From Terriglobales bacterium (GTDB lineage Bacteria > Acidobacteriota > Terriglobia > Terriglobales > Acidobacteriaceae): 39,473 bases of DNA. The stretch is from positions 1 to 39,473 of the forward strand of contig JAICYU010000008.1 of assembly GCA_025934025.1 (NCBI GenBank), in the 5' to 3' direction. The position numbers and the translations under genes were made by a program. The notes below the pieces were generated by a model that saw only the letters and a program-made list of their open reading frames with translations, had not been told where the DNA came from and did no database searches. Positions 1 through 5,949 of this stretch are shown in pieces (positions within the stretch are counted from its first letter, which is position 1; each line of letters opens with the position of its first letter).

Positions 1-426
1 CACCGGAGGGCCAAAGGTCCGGCAGGTCATGGGACGGAACTGGTACAAATCGCATGTTCCCGCGGCAGGATCGAGTGCCGGGCAGGGCTCGTCGTTCGCG
101 AAGTCGACGAACCGGCGCTCTGCTTCTTCATCGTCCGCCAGTGAACCTGTTTTAGGATTGCCGGGAAAGTCTCTGGCTAGCCGCCCCGCTGACTCTCTGG
201 CGCGCTGCTGCACGCGTCGCGCGCGTTGCGGGTCGCGCTGTTCGAGAAGCTTCATTCCGTGCTGAAGACGCGCGGCATCGAGCTGATTTATTGGGAACGG
301 CCCAATGCAGCATTGAGTACATCCTGGGCGACACGCCAGCCAATCTCCACTTCGAGCGGCGGCATCGGCGAGGGCAGCGTCAACAATCTGCACCAGCTTC
401 CGGTCGCCTTGCGGATAACGCCCCAT
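1..426 (-). CDS. YkgJ-family cysteine cluster protein (3' end cut by window edge)
   Basis: Reading the minus strand from ATG at 426 gives 142 open codons that run off the left edge with no stop, so the ORF track missed it. The protein has a Cys cluster C-x3-C-x2-CC at residues 32-40 (CRPGCTQCC) followed by GPF. Further cysteines lie at 115, 125 and 135, the last in the motif MTCRTFG. This arrangement is typical of the YkgJ/UPF0153 family, thought to chelate zinc or iron; the cellular role of the family is not established. The in-frame ATG at 426 is the only good start, because the ATG just upstream runs into TGA at once. It lies downstream of the terminator of the preceding minus-strand gene, so it is probably transcribed separately. 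The identity is strong from the Cys pattern. The C-terminus is not visible. Confidence 0.85.
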   Translation of the reverse strand, partial: MGRYPQGDRKLVQIVDAALADAAARSGDWLACRPGCTQCCIGPFPINQLDAARLQHGMKLLEQRDPQRARRVQQRARESAGRLARDFPGNPKTGSLADDEEAERRFVDFANDEPCPALDPAAGTCDLYQFRPMTCRTFGPPV

Positions 427-453
427 CACTCAACCATACTCTTGAGTTTGGGC

Positions 454-481
454 AAAAAAGAAGCGGGGCAGCCCGCCCCGC
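454..481 (-). terminator. Rho-independent terminator after the DUF5818-like gene
   Basis: On the minus strand a perfect 7-bp stem (GCGGGGC / GCCCCGC) with a 5-base loop is followed by TTCTTTTTT. It begins about 20 bases after the stop codon of the small secreted protein gene and fits an intrinsic terminator for it. Confidence 0.85.
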
Positions 482-502
482 CTTGCAAATTACTCCGGAA
501 CG

Positions 503-979
503 CTAGCTGCTTTTGTCGGATTTCGTTTCGCCGGACTGCTTGCTCTTTTTCATCATCGTGAGCTTGTCAATGGTGATGGAGTGGTTGGCTTCGTCGAGCT
601 TCGCTCTCACCTTCACATGATGGCCTTCATGCCCTTTTACGGCGTCAGGATTGGCAATGTCCCAGCTCTGTTTGTCTTTATCGTTGACGAACACAACCTT
701 GCCATTGTCTTCCTTCACCCAGCCGGTCAGGCGCATGTCCTTACCCTTGGCGGCCGCTTTCGCTTCCTTCTTTTCGGCTTTCTCTTCTTTCTTCTCAGTC
801 TTCGGGTTTTGCTCGTCTGCCTGAGTTGCCTGGGCTGAGTTATCTGTTTGGGCCGTGCTGGATTGCGCCGCGCTGGGCGCGGTGCTGGATTGCGAGGCGT
901 TCGGGTCGCTGGACTGCGCCATCAACGCCATTGAACCGGTGAATAGAAACGCAAATGCAAATGTCAGGAATCGCTTCAT
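503..979 (-). CDS. Small secreted protein, DUF5818-like
   Basis: The 158-residue product starts MKRFLTFAFAFLF and has a signal peptide ending near ALMAQ. A Ser/Gln/Ala/Thr-rich linker follows, then a Lys/Glu/Ala-rich charged stretch (about residues 60-80). A compact beta-rich C-terminal domain carries LTGWVKEDNGK, a central QSWDIANPDAVKGHEG and a final ITIDKLTMM. That domain resembles DUF5818, an OB-like domain common in acidobacterial secreted proteins; this is recalled family knowledge, not a search result. The ATG at 979 is preferred over the longer ORF because GGAG sits 7 bases upstream, while the ATG at 991 has no ribosome site. It lies 79 bases behind msrA on the same strand and may be cotranscribed with it. 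The function is unknown. The protein should be periplasmic or extracellular. Confidence 0.75.
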   Translation of the reverse strand: MKRFLTFAFAFLFTGSMALMAQSSDPNASQSSTAPSAAQSSTAQTDNSAQATQADEQNPKTEKKEEKAEKKEAKAAAKGKDMRLTGWVKEDNGKVVFVNDKDKQSWDIANPDAVKGHEGHHVKVRAKLDEANHSITIDKLTMMKKSKQSGETKSDKSS

Positions 980-1058
980 TACTTTCTCCATGCTGTTGAG
1001 ATGAGACGAAGGGGACGCTGAAGTTATTGGATGCATAGCCGAAGCTCCGCAGCAGAGA

Positions 1059-1598
1059 TCAGGCCTTCATTTTGTGCGCGAATTTCTGCTGAAATTTTTT
1101 GACTTTAGGCGCAACTATGATCTGGCAATAGGGTTGTTGCGGGTTATTGGCGAAGTATTCCTGATGGTAGTCTTCGGCTAGGTAAAACTCCGTGGCCGGT
1201 TCGATGGCCGTAACAATGGACGCATCCCAAATGTGCTCGCGATTCAGCCGGGCGATGGTTTCCTCGGCCGTGCGCCGCTGTTCTTCAGCGTTGTAGAAGA
1301 TCACCGAGCGGTATTGCGTTCCAATGTCGTTGCCCTGGCGGTTGAGTGATGTGGGATCGTGGATGCTGAAAAAGACCTCCAGCAGTTCCCCGAATGAAAG
1401 TTTCTCAGGATCAAAGCTGACGCGCACCACCTCGGCGTGTCCGGTTGCGCCGCCGCATACTTCGCGATAGGCGGGGTGTTTGACGCTTCCGCCCATGTAG
1501 CCCGATTCGATGGAATGCACGCCTTCGAGACGGTCAAAAACGGCCTCAAGGCACCAAAAGCATCCGCCACCCAGGACTGCTGTTTGCTTTTCTGCCAT
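1059..1598 (-). CDS. msrA: Peptide-methionine (S)-S-oxide reductase MsrA
   Basis: A 179-residue protein with the MsrA active-site motif GCFWC at residues 12-16. Cys13 is the nucleophile that attacks methionine-S-sulfoxide. Other MsrA signatures follow: ESGYMGG, the YREVCGG...TGHAEVVRV segment, FFSIHDPTSLNRQGNDIGTQYRS, and the C-terminal EDYHQEYF. The enzyme repairs oxidised methionine in proteins using thioredoxin. No signal peptide is seen, so it should be cytoplasmic. The ORF track start at 1607 is a TTG; the ATG at 1598 is preferred, with GGGAG just upstream at short spacing. The domain is full length, with no fused MsrB domain. Confidence 0.95.
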   Translation of the reverse strand: MAEKQTAVLGGGCFWCLEAVFDRLEGVHSIESGYMGGSVKHPAYREVCGGATGHAEVVRVSFDPEKLSFGELLEVFFSIHDPTSLNRQGNDIGTQYRSVIFYNAEEQRRTAEETIARLNREHIWDASIVTAIEPATEFYLAEDYHQEYFANNPQQPYCQIIVAPKVKKFQQKFAHKMKA

Positions 1599-1670
1599 AA
1601 CTCCCAATTAGATGTTTGCGGCGCAGATTGGTTCCAACAGCCGCTTTCAAAAGCAGTTCTGACAACTCTA

Positions 1671-1688
1671 AGAAGCAGATCAGCTTCT
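1671..1688. promoter_or_regulatory. 18-bp near-palindrome in the msrA / phosphoesterase divergent gap
   Basis: AGAAGC and GCTTCT flank a GATC centre, with a single mismatched pair in 18 bases. It lies 9 bases before the phosphoesterase ATG and about 70 bases upstream of msrA, between divergent genes. It could be an operator or an mRNA hairpin over the ribosome site. Only the symmetry is seen; no regulator is known. Confidence 0.3.
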
Positions 1689-1697
1689 CATATTGGC

Positions 1698-2609
1698 ATG
1701 AATCCGAAAACTCTGCTGATTCGCACTCTTATTAATAAGCTCGTTCGAGGGACCGCTGGATTCCTCGTTCTGTTGCTTGCGGTTGCCGCCTTTTTCTCGC
1801 CTCAAGCTTTGTACGCGCAGATCACGATTGCCCAGATCAGCGACGCACATATTGGAGAGCAGCATTCGCCTCATTCCAAGGAGAACCTGAAACGCGCCGT
1901 TGACATGATTAATCGCCGCCATCCTGACGCGGTCATCCTGAGCGGTGACATCGGGGAAGGCCCTGACAATTGGCAGATTGCAAAGCAGATTCTGAAAGGG
2001 CTGAATGCGCCGCTCTATATCGCTCCCGGCAATCACGACGTTCATTCCCATGATGTGGACCGTTATCGCAGCGTCTTCGGAAAGGATTACTACCGGTTCC
2101 AGGTGAAGGGGGTCACGTTTCTGGTGATTGATTCCCAGCTTCTGGGAAACTTCGACAATTTCGAAGCGCACTCGCCCCAGCCTTTGCCTCCGGAAACAGA
2201 AGAGGAATCACGAAAGATGCTGGACTGGCTGAAGAACCAGAAGAAAGGAGGCGATGGCGACCGTGATGCCGATGATCGCGGTGGAAAAGGACACGGAATT
2301 GTTATTGGGATTCAGCATATTCCGGATTTCCGTGACGGCAATTTTCCTCCTGATACCAAGCCCTATTGGGTCGTGAACGATCCTTACCGCAGCCATGAGA
2401 TGGACATCCTGCACAAACTCGGATTGCGGCACATGTTGGTGGGTCACTGGCACAACAGCCGCGTCTTTGAGCACGATGGGATTACCTGGCACGTAGCTCC
2501 CGCAACCAGTTGGCTGCCTTGGGGTGGGGAATTGGGTTTTGCCATGCACACCATCAGCAAAGATGGCGATGTAAAAACAGAATTCGTGCCGCTGGGAACG
2601 CAGCCCTGA
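1698..2609 (+). CDS. Secreted calcineurin-like metallophosphoesterase
   Basis: A 303-residue protein. An N-terminal hydrophobic segment (about residues 20-40, ending ALYAQ) looks like a signal peptide. Metal-binding motifs of the calcineurin-like fold appear in order: DAH (Asp49, His51), GD (Asp84), GNHD (Asn112, His113), His207 in IQHIP, and GHWH (His250, His252). All two-metal ligands are therefore present. A Gly/Asp/Lys-rich insertion at about residues 183-200 is an unusual flexible loop. The ORF track extends 87 codons upstream across msrA antisense. The ATG at 1698 is chosen because the signal peptide starts there, although its ribosome site is weak. The substrate cannot be told: nucleotides, phosphodiesters and phospholipids are all possible. 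Its stop lies 28 bases from the convergent transglutaminase gene. Confidence 0.88.
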   Translation: MNPKTLLIRTLINKLVRGTAGFLVLLLAVAAFFSPQALYAQITIAQISDAHIGEQHSPHSKENLKRAVDMINRRHPDAVILSGDIGEGPDNWQIAKQILKGLNAPLYIAPGNHDVHSHDVDRYRSVFGKDYYRFQVKGVTFLVIDSQLLGNFDNFEAHSPQPLPPETEEESRKMLDWLKNQKKGGDGDRDADDRGGKGHGIVIGIQHIPDFRDGNFPPDTKPYWVVNDPYRSHEMDILHKLGLRHMLVGHWHNSRVFEHDGITWHVAPATSWLPWGGELGFAMHTISKDGDVKTEFVPLGTQP

Positions 2610-2637
2610 ATCTGCTGATTGGGGTGGCGCAGTACTC

Positions 2638-3627
2638 CTAACGGTGGGCTCGCGCTGTCGTTTGTGTCGTCAACACATCGCGAAATTTAAATGCATTTGC
2701 CACGTTGGGATATGCCTCTCCGCCAAGCTCCACGTAAGGATAGATAAAGTAATTCAATGCCGGCCCGTGTTGCCGGGGACTCAACGTGATGTCCCGGCCC
2801 ACGGTGAACTGAATCCGGTTGGCGTCATTAGCACCGAAGAAATATTCCTTTTTCGCCTGGTGCCGCCACGCTTCAGATATATCAACCGGAAACCAGCCGC
2901 GTCGCAGGACGTAGAACTCGGCCCAGCAGTGGTAACCCGCAATTTCTGAGTCGCCGGTATTTTCCGGCAACGGGAAGCCGATCTCAAATTTTGCGGGAAT
3001 ACCCTGTGAACGCGCCATGGAAATAAAAACGGAGTGGAAATCCGTGCAGTTGCCATGTTTGGCATCGCACGCCCAGAGCGCGTCACCGCGACCCCATCCT
3101 GTTCCGGTCTTGTCATAGCGCATGGTGCTGAAGGTGTAATCGTAGAGAGCGCGCGCTCTCTCGATCTCCGACATTCCAGGCTTCACCTGTGCGCGTGCAA
3201 GCTCGGCCGGTTTACCAGTAATGGGAACGAGCCTGTCCGGCTGCAAGAACCGCTTCAGCTCTTTTTCAGTCGGCTGGCGATCGTCCCTTATGGAAGCCAG
3301 ATGTTCGAGCCTCATCACGTCGTACTTCACAGTGAAATGGTATTCCGTCTTTGTGGCGTGCTCCGCGTGAGCATAGAACATTCGATTGCCGTATTCCTGC
3401 TCTTTGGTCTGCCGAACCGGCAGGTCGGAAATAACGGATACCTCCTTCACCTGCTGGAACGGGCCAGAGTGGGCCATTGGGAACCATACATCCAGAGGTT
3501 TGCCAGGTTCGTTGATTCTTACAGTGAAGGAATACTCGAAAACAAAATGGCGCGATTTTTCGCTTTGAGCGATGCCAGGCAGAACACAAAGCAACACAAG
3601 AGACGCAGCGGCAAACTTCTGCAGCAT
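2638..3627 (-). CDS. Secreted transglutaminase-like protein
   Basis: A 329-residue protein with a clean signal peptide (about residues 1-20, ending PGIAQ). A beta-rich N-terminal domain spans roughly residues 25-115. A transglutaminase-like papain-fold domain follows, with the catalytic triad visible: Cys194 in GNCTDFHS, His233 in YHCWAEF, and Asp249 in PVDISEAW. Proteins of this family cleave or crosslink peptides outside the cytoplasm; the substrate is unknown here. The ATG at 3627 has AGGAAAG 7 bases upstream, which fixes the start. Its leader contains a two-part inverted repeat, listed separately. The stop lies close to the convergent phosphoesterase gene. Confidence 0.88.
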   Translation of the reverse strand: MLQKFAAASLVLLCVLPGIAQSEKSRHFVFEYSFTVRINEPGKPLDVWFPMAHSGPFQQVKEVSVISDLPVRQTKEQEYGNRMFYAHAEHATKTEYHFTVKYDVMRLEHLASIRDDRQPTEKELKRFLQPDRLVPITGKPAELARAQVKPGMSEIERARALYDYTFSTMRYDKTGTGWGRGDALWACDAKHGNCTDFHSVFISMARSQGIPAKFEIGFPLPENTGDSEIAGYHCWAEFYVLRRGWFPVDISEAWRHQAKKEYFFGANDANRIQFTVGRDITLSPRQHGPALNYFIYPYVELGGEAYPNVANAFKFRDVLTTQTTARAHR

Positions 3628-3656
3628 GATGACTTTCCTTTCGGCTTGGGTGAAAT

Positions 3657-3704
3657 CTTGACAGTGAGAAACGCCGGACCGGAGTTTTGGGCGTTACCGT
3701 CAAG
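3657..3704 (-). promoter_or_regulatory. Two-tier inverted repeat in the transglutaminase leader
   Basis: CTTGAC (3657-3662) pairs with GTCAAG (3699-3704), and inside it AACGCC (3670-3675) pairs with GGCGTT (3690-3695). The result is a 48-base hairpin with an internal loop, about 30 bases upstream of the start codon. It could be a structured mRNA leader or a protein-binding site. Nothing follows that would make it a terminator. Confidence 0.35.
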
Positions 3705-3802
3705 TAAAGCCGTGGGAGGGGCTGATCATGCCGAGATGATTTTATGGAATGCCGAAAGAACGTTCAAGTGGCGGGCCCGGCGAACGTGATGTAAACGCCC
3801 GG

Positions 3803-4168
3803 CTAAGGCAGAAGCTTGCTGAGTTTCTCGAGCGCTTCTTTGAGCTCCTGCGCGCCGGGAAAATGCTTGATGGAAGCGCCCGTTTCGGAAGCCAGTTGCA
3901 ACGCCATCTTTGTAGTGACTTTGATCCGTTCCTGGATCAGCATGGAGGCGAGGCCGCGCTCGTCGCCTTCCAACCACTTCTGCACCTGCCAACTCGTGGT
4001 GCGGGCGCGATTTACCGCGTGACGAAAATCGGCAAGCACCCGGGGGTCCACAAGTCCGGCTTTCAAAAGCCCTTCCAGCCGATCCAGCTCTCCTGTCACG
4101 CGTGTTACCTGGCTGGTTATCTGCTGCTTGAAAGCGTCATCTGCCTCTTTAATTCCTGTGTTGTTCAA
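3803..4168 (-). CDS. Uncharacterised helical protein
   Basis: A 121-residue product without signal peptide or membrane segment, predicted almost wholly helical, with charged heptad-like stretches. Recognisable features are a central FRHAVNRARTTSWQVQKWLEG segment of Arg/Trp/Gln character and a C-terminal LKEALEKLSKLL amphipathic helix. I do not recognise the family with certainty; it reads like a conserved hypothetical. An in-frame TAA lies three codons upstream, so the start must be the TTG at 4168 or a GTG about 23 codons inside. AAGGA abuts the TTG, which is closer than usual, so the start is uncertain. The coding character is convincing, because the frame stays open with sensible residues and is divergent from the yihY-like gene. 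A cytoplasmic location is inferred. Confidence 0.6.
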   Translation of the reverse strand: MNNTGIKEADDAFKQQITSQVTRVTGELDRLEGLLKAGLVDPRVLADFRHAVNRARTTSWQVQKWLEGDERGLASMLIQERIKVTTKMALQLASETGASIKHFPGAQELKEALEKLSKLLP

Positions 4169-4215
4169 TCCTTGTTACCCCGGCTTTCTGCGCGACCCGG
4201 AAAATTACGGGACCT

Positions 4216-4234
4216 GTTGTACCTAAGGTACTAC
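4216..4234. promoter_or_regulatory. Operator-like inverted repeat between divergent genes
   Basis: GTTGTACC-TAA-GGTACTAC is a 19-base near-perfect palindrome (7 of 8 pairs), flanked on both sides by GACCT. It sits between the helical protein gene (minus) and the YihY-like gene (plus), and just downstream of a weak minus-strand promoter-like pair (TTGCCC / TATCTT, 18-base spacer). It is a plausible repressor site. The regulator is unknown. Confidence 0.35.
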
Positions 4235-4299
4235 GACCTCTGGTTTTGAAAAAGATAACATCGGTAACCGGCGGTGGGCAAAACTGGTTCCGGAATTCT

Positions 4300-4320
4300 C
4301 TCCTAAGAATCTTCTAGGAG
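4300..4320 (+). promoter_or_regulatory. Small hairpin just upstream of the YihY-like gene
   Basis: CTCCTA and TAGGAG form perfect 6-bp arms around a 9-base loop, 19 bases before the GTG start. The 3' arm contains an AGGAG that is not the spaced ribosome site of this gene. It may shape the leader mRNA. This is structure only, with no known role. Confidence 0.25.
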
Positions 4321-4338
4321 TGTGCGAGGGTCCATACC

Positions 4339-5277
4339 GTGATTCGCAAGTCTCAGGGCATCAAACAAATGATGCGCTGGAGACGCCGATTCACGTTTGC
4401 CGGACTGAAGAACGCGCTGTGGCGCACCGCTCTGGACGTGCCGCGGAAGCACACCTTCCAGATGGCCGCCGCAATGGCGTACTACTTCGTGCTCTCGATC
4501 TTTCCCGCGCTGGTTCTGCTGTCCGCGATCGTTTCCTACTTCCCCGTGGAGAATCTCTTTGATCAGGTAATCTCGCTGATGAGCGGATTCGTTCCTGCCG
4601 ATAGCATGCGCGTGGTGGAGCACATTCTGTCGCAGGTGGTCACTCCCAACCGTGGCAAGCTTCTCTCCTTTGGACTTCTCGGAGCGATCTGGGCGGCATC
4701 CGGAGGATTCGCTTCCACCATTGAGGCGCTCGATGTCGCGTATGAAGTCCGCGAAGGCCGCCCCTTTTGGGTAACGCGACCTCTAGCCGTTGGACTTACT
4801 TTCCTGGTAGGAATTCTCATGCTGCTGGTTCTCGCCGTGATGATTCTCGGGCCGCAGTTTGCTGATACGCTCTCGCAACACCGCCACCTCTCCAACGCTT
4901 TCATCGTGCTGTGGCCATATATTCACTGGACTGTTTCCTTTGGTTTTACCGTACTTGCCGTGGAGTTCCTCTACTTCATCGCTCCCAATGTGAAACAGCG
5001 CTTCGGCGGCTCACTGCCGGGGGCCGTGCTTTCCGTGGTGGCTTGGGTCGGCCTCTCTTACGGATTGGGAGTCTACTTCCGCAGGTTTGCGCACCTCAAC
5101 CGGACGTATGGAGCGATGGGCGCTGTGATTGCGCTGATGATTTGGGCCTATTGGAACAGCTTTATTCTGTTGCTGGGCGCGGAACTGAACTGCCAGCTCG
5201 CTAAGGAAACTGCACGAGGAAAAATCGTGGAGGATCAAGGCAGGAGAGACGCAGGCGAAGTGGACCTGGCGGCCTGA
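4339..5277 (+). CDS. YihY/virulence factor BrkB family membrane protein
   Basis: A 312-residue inner-membrane protein with about six hydrophobic segments. Family signatures are visible: AAMAYYFVLSIFPALVLL near residue 50, GFASTIEALDVAYEV near 130, and the late GAMGAVIALMIWAYWNSFILLLGAELN, which is highly typical of YihY/BrkB. The family was once called RNase BN by mistake; its true role, possibly transport or export, is unsettled. The start is taken as the GTG at 4339 with GAGGG 8 bases upstream. An alternative is the ATG pair about 12 codons later. The C-terminal tail is short and charged. The gene stands alone and is divergent from the helical protein gene. Confidence 0.9.
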   Translation: MIRKSQGIKQMMRWRRRFTFAGLKNALWRTALDVPRKHTFQMAAAMAYYFVLSIFPALVLLSAIVSYFPVENLFDQVISLMSGFVPADSMRVVEHILSQVVTPNRGKLLSFGLLGAIWAASGGFASTIEALDVAYEVREGRPFWVTRPLAVGLTFLVGILMLLVLAVMILGPQFADTLSQHRHLSNAFIVLWPYIHWTVSFGFTVLAVEFLYFIAPNVKQRFGGSLPGAVLSVVAWVGLSYGLGVYFRRFAHLNRTYGAMGAVIALMIWAYWNSFILLLGAELNCQLAKETARGKIVEDQGRRDAGEVDLAA

Positions 5278-5326
5278 ATCGAATTGCGCCGGTTACAAAA
5301 GTGGAAGTGCTTCAGTCGAGGATCTC

Positions 5327-5332
5327 TATAAT
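5327..5332 (+). promoter_or_regulatory. Consensus -10 box giving a probably leaderless mRNA
   Basis: A perfect TATAAT ends six bases before the ATG at 5339, so transcription should begin at or next to the start codon. No ribosome-binding sequence lies between them. No good -35 hexamer is visible at the usual distance. Confidence 0.5.
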
Positions 5333-5338
5333 TAAGTT

Positions 5339-5596
5339 ATGGCGCGAGGTTGGGAATCCAAGTCCATTGAATCGCAGATAGAGAGCGCCGCCGAAAACCC
5401 ATCGAGTTCGAGCGGCCACCAGGCACTTTCCAATGAACAACAGGAGCGCCGCCGGCAACGGCAGCAGCTCCTTCTGTCGCAATCCTACATCCGCCAGCAA
5501 ATTGCGGCAGCGCGCAACGAACGTTATCGCGAATCGCTGCGCCAGGCTCTAGCTGAAATCGAAAAGAAGCTGGCAGCTTTGCAGCCGGAGAAATAA
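5339..5596 (+). CDS. Small Gln/Arg-rich coiled-coil protein
   Basis: An 85-residue protein with no signal peptide or membrane span. The first 35 residues are Ser/Glu-rich and probably disordered. The rest (about residues 36-82) is a long amphipathic helix rich in Gln, Arg, Glu and Ala that ends EIEKKLAALQPEK, a likely coiled coil. I do not recognise a family. A perfect TATAAT lies only six bases before the ATG, and there is no Shine-Dalgarno sequence, so a leaderless transcript is likely. The stop is 5 bases from the stop of the convergent small membrane protein gene. The function is unknown; oligomerisation or an adaptor role is only a guess. Confidence 0.65.
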   Translation: MARGWESKSIESQIESAAENPSSSSGHQALSNEQQERRRQRQQLLLSQSYIRQQIAAARNERYRESLRQALAEIEKKLAALQPEK

Positions 5597-5601
5597 AACG
5601 T

Positions 5602-5751
5602 TCACACCGCGGCGCGGCGCCCGGTGATCAACTCGATCACCAGCACGACAAGTGCGAGCACCAGAATCAGGTGAATCAGGCTTCCAGCGATATGAAATCC
5701 CCAGCCCAGTAACCAGAGCAACAGCAGAATCGCAAAAATCGTCCACAACAT
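5602..5751 (-). CDS. 49-residue membrane protein, lmo0937 family-like
   Basis: This minus-strand gene is below the ORF-track cutoff. The product starts MLWTIFAILLLLWLLGWGF, has a short polar turn with HIAGSLIH, and then a second hydrophobic helix, LILVLALVVLVIELI, ending in the basic tail TGRRAAV. Two membrane segments, the MLWTI start and the WLLGWGFH turn match the small lmo0937-family membrane proteins found widely in bacteria; their function is unknown and some are stress-linked. AGGGAG sits 7 bases upstream of the ATG, a strong ribosome site that supports a real gene. It converges with the coiled-coil gene, leaving 5 bases between the stops. Confidence 0.8.
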   Translation of the reverse strand: MLWTIFAILLLLWLLGWGFHIAGSLIHLILVLALVVLVIELITGRRAAV

Positions 5752-5949
5752 GCGCGTTCTCCCTATTGCGCATGTTGGATGCCGTGTATCTCACGCAAGT
5801 TGACCTGCTCCACTCCGCATTCCGCGCCAGTGTCTCTGCTGGAATTGCGCGTCCGTGGCAGGGCATAAGAGCAACAAAGGCGCGCATGCAGCCAATCTAA
5901 GCTTTGTAGTTCATTCGGAACGCGCGCGGAGAGGCCAGGACCTGCAGAG

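Noticed and set aside
1437-1697. 87-codon N-terminal extension of the phosphoesterase ORF
   Set aside because: It lies antisense over msrA, has no family match, and the signal peptide begins only at the ATG at 1698.
3034-3789. 251-codon plus-strand ORF
   Set aside because: It is antisense to the transglutaminase gene, whose signal peptide, catalytic triad and ribosome site are clear.
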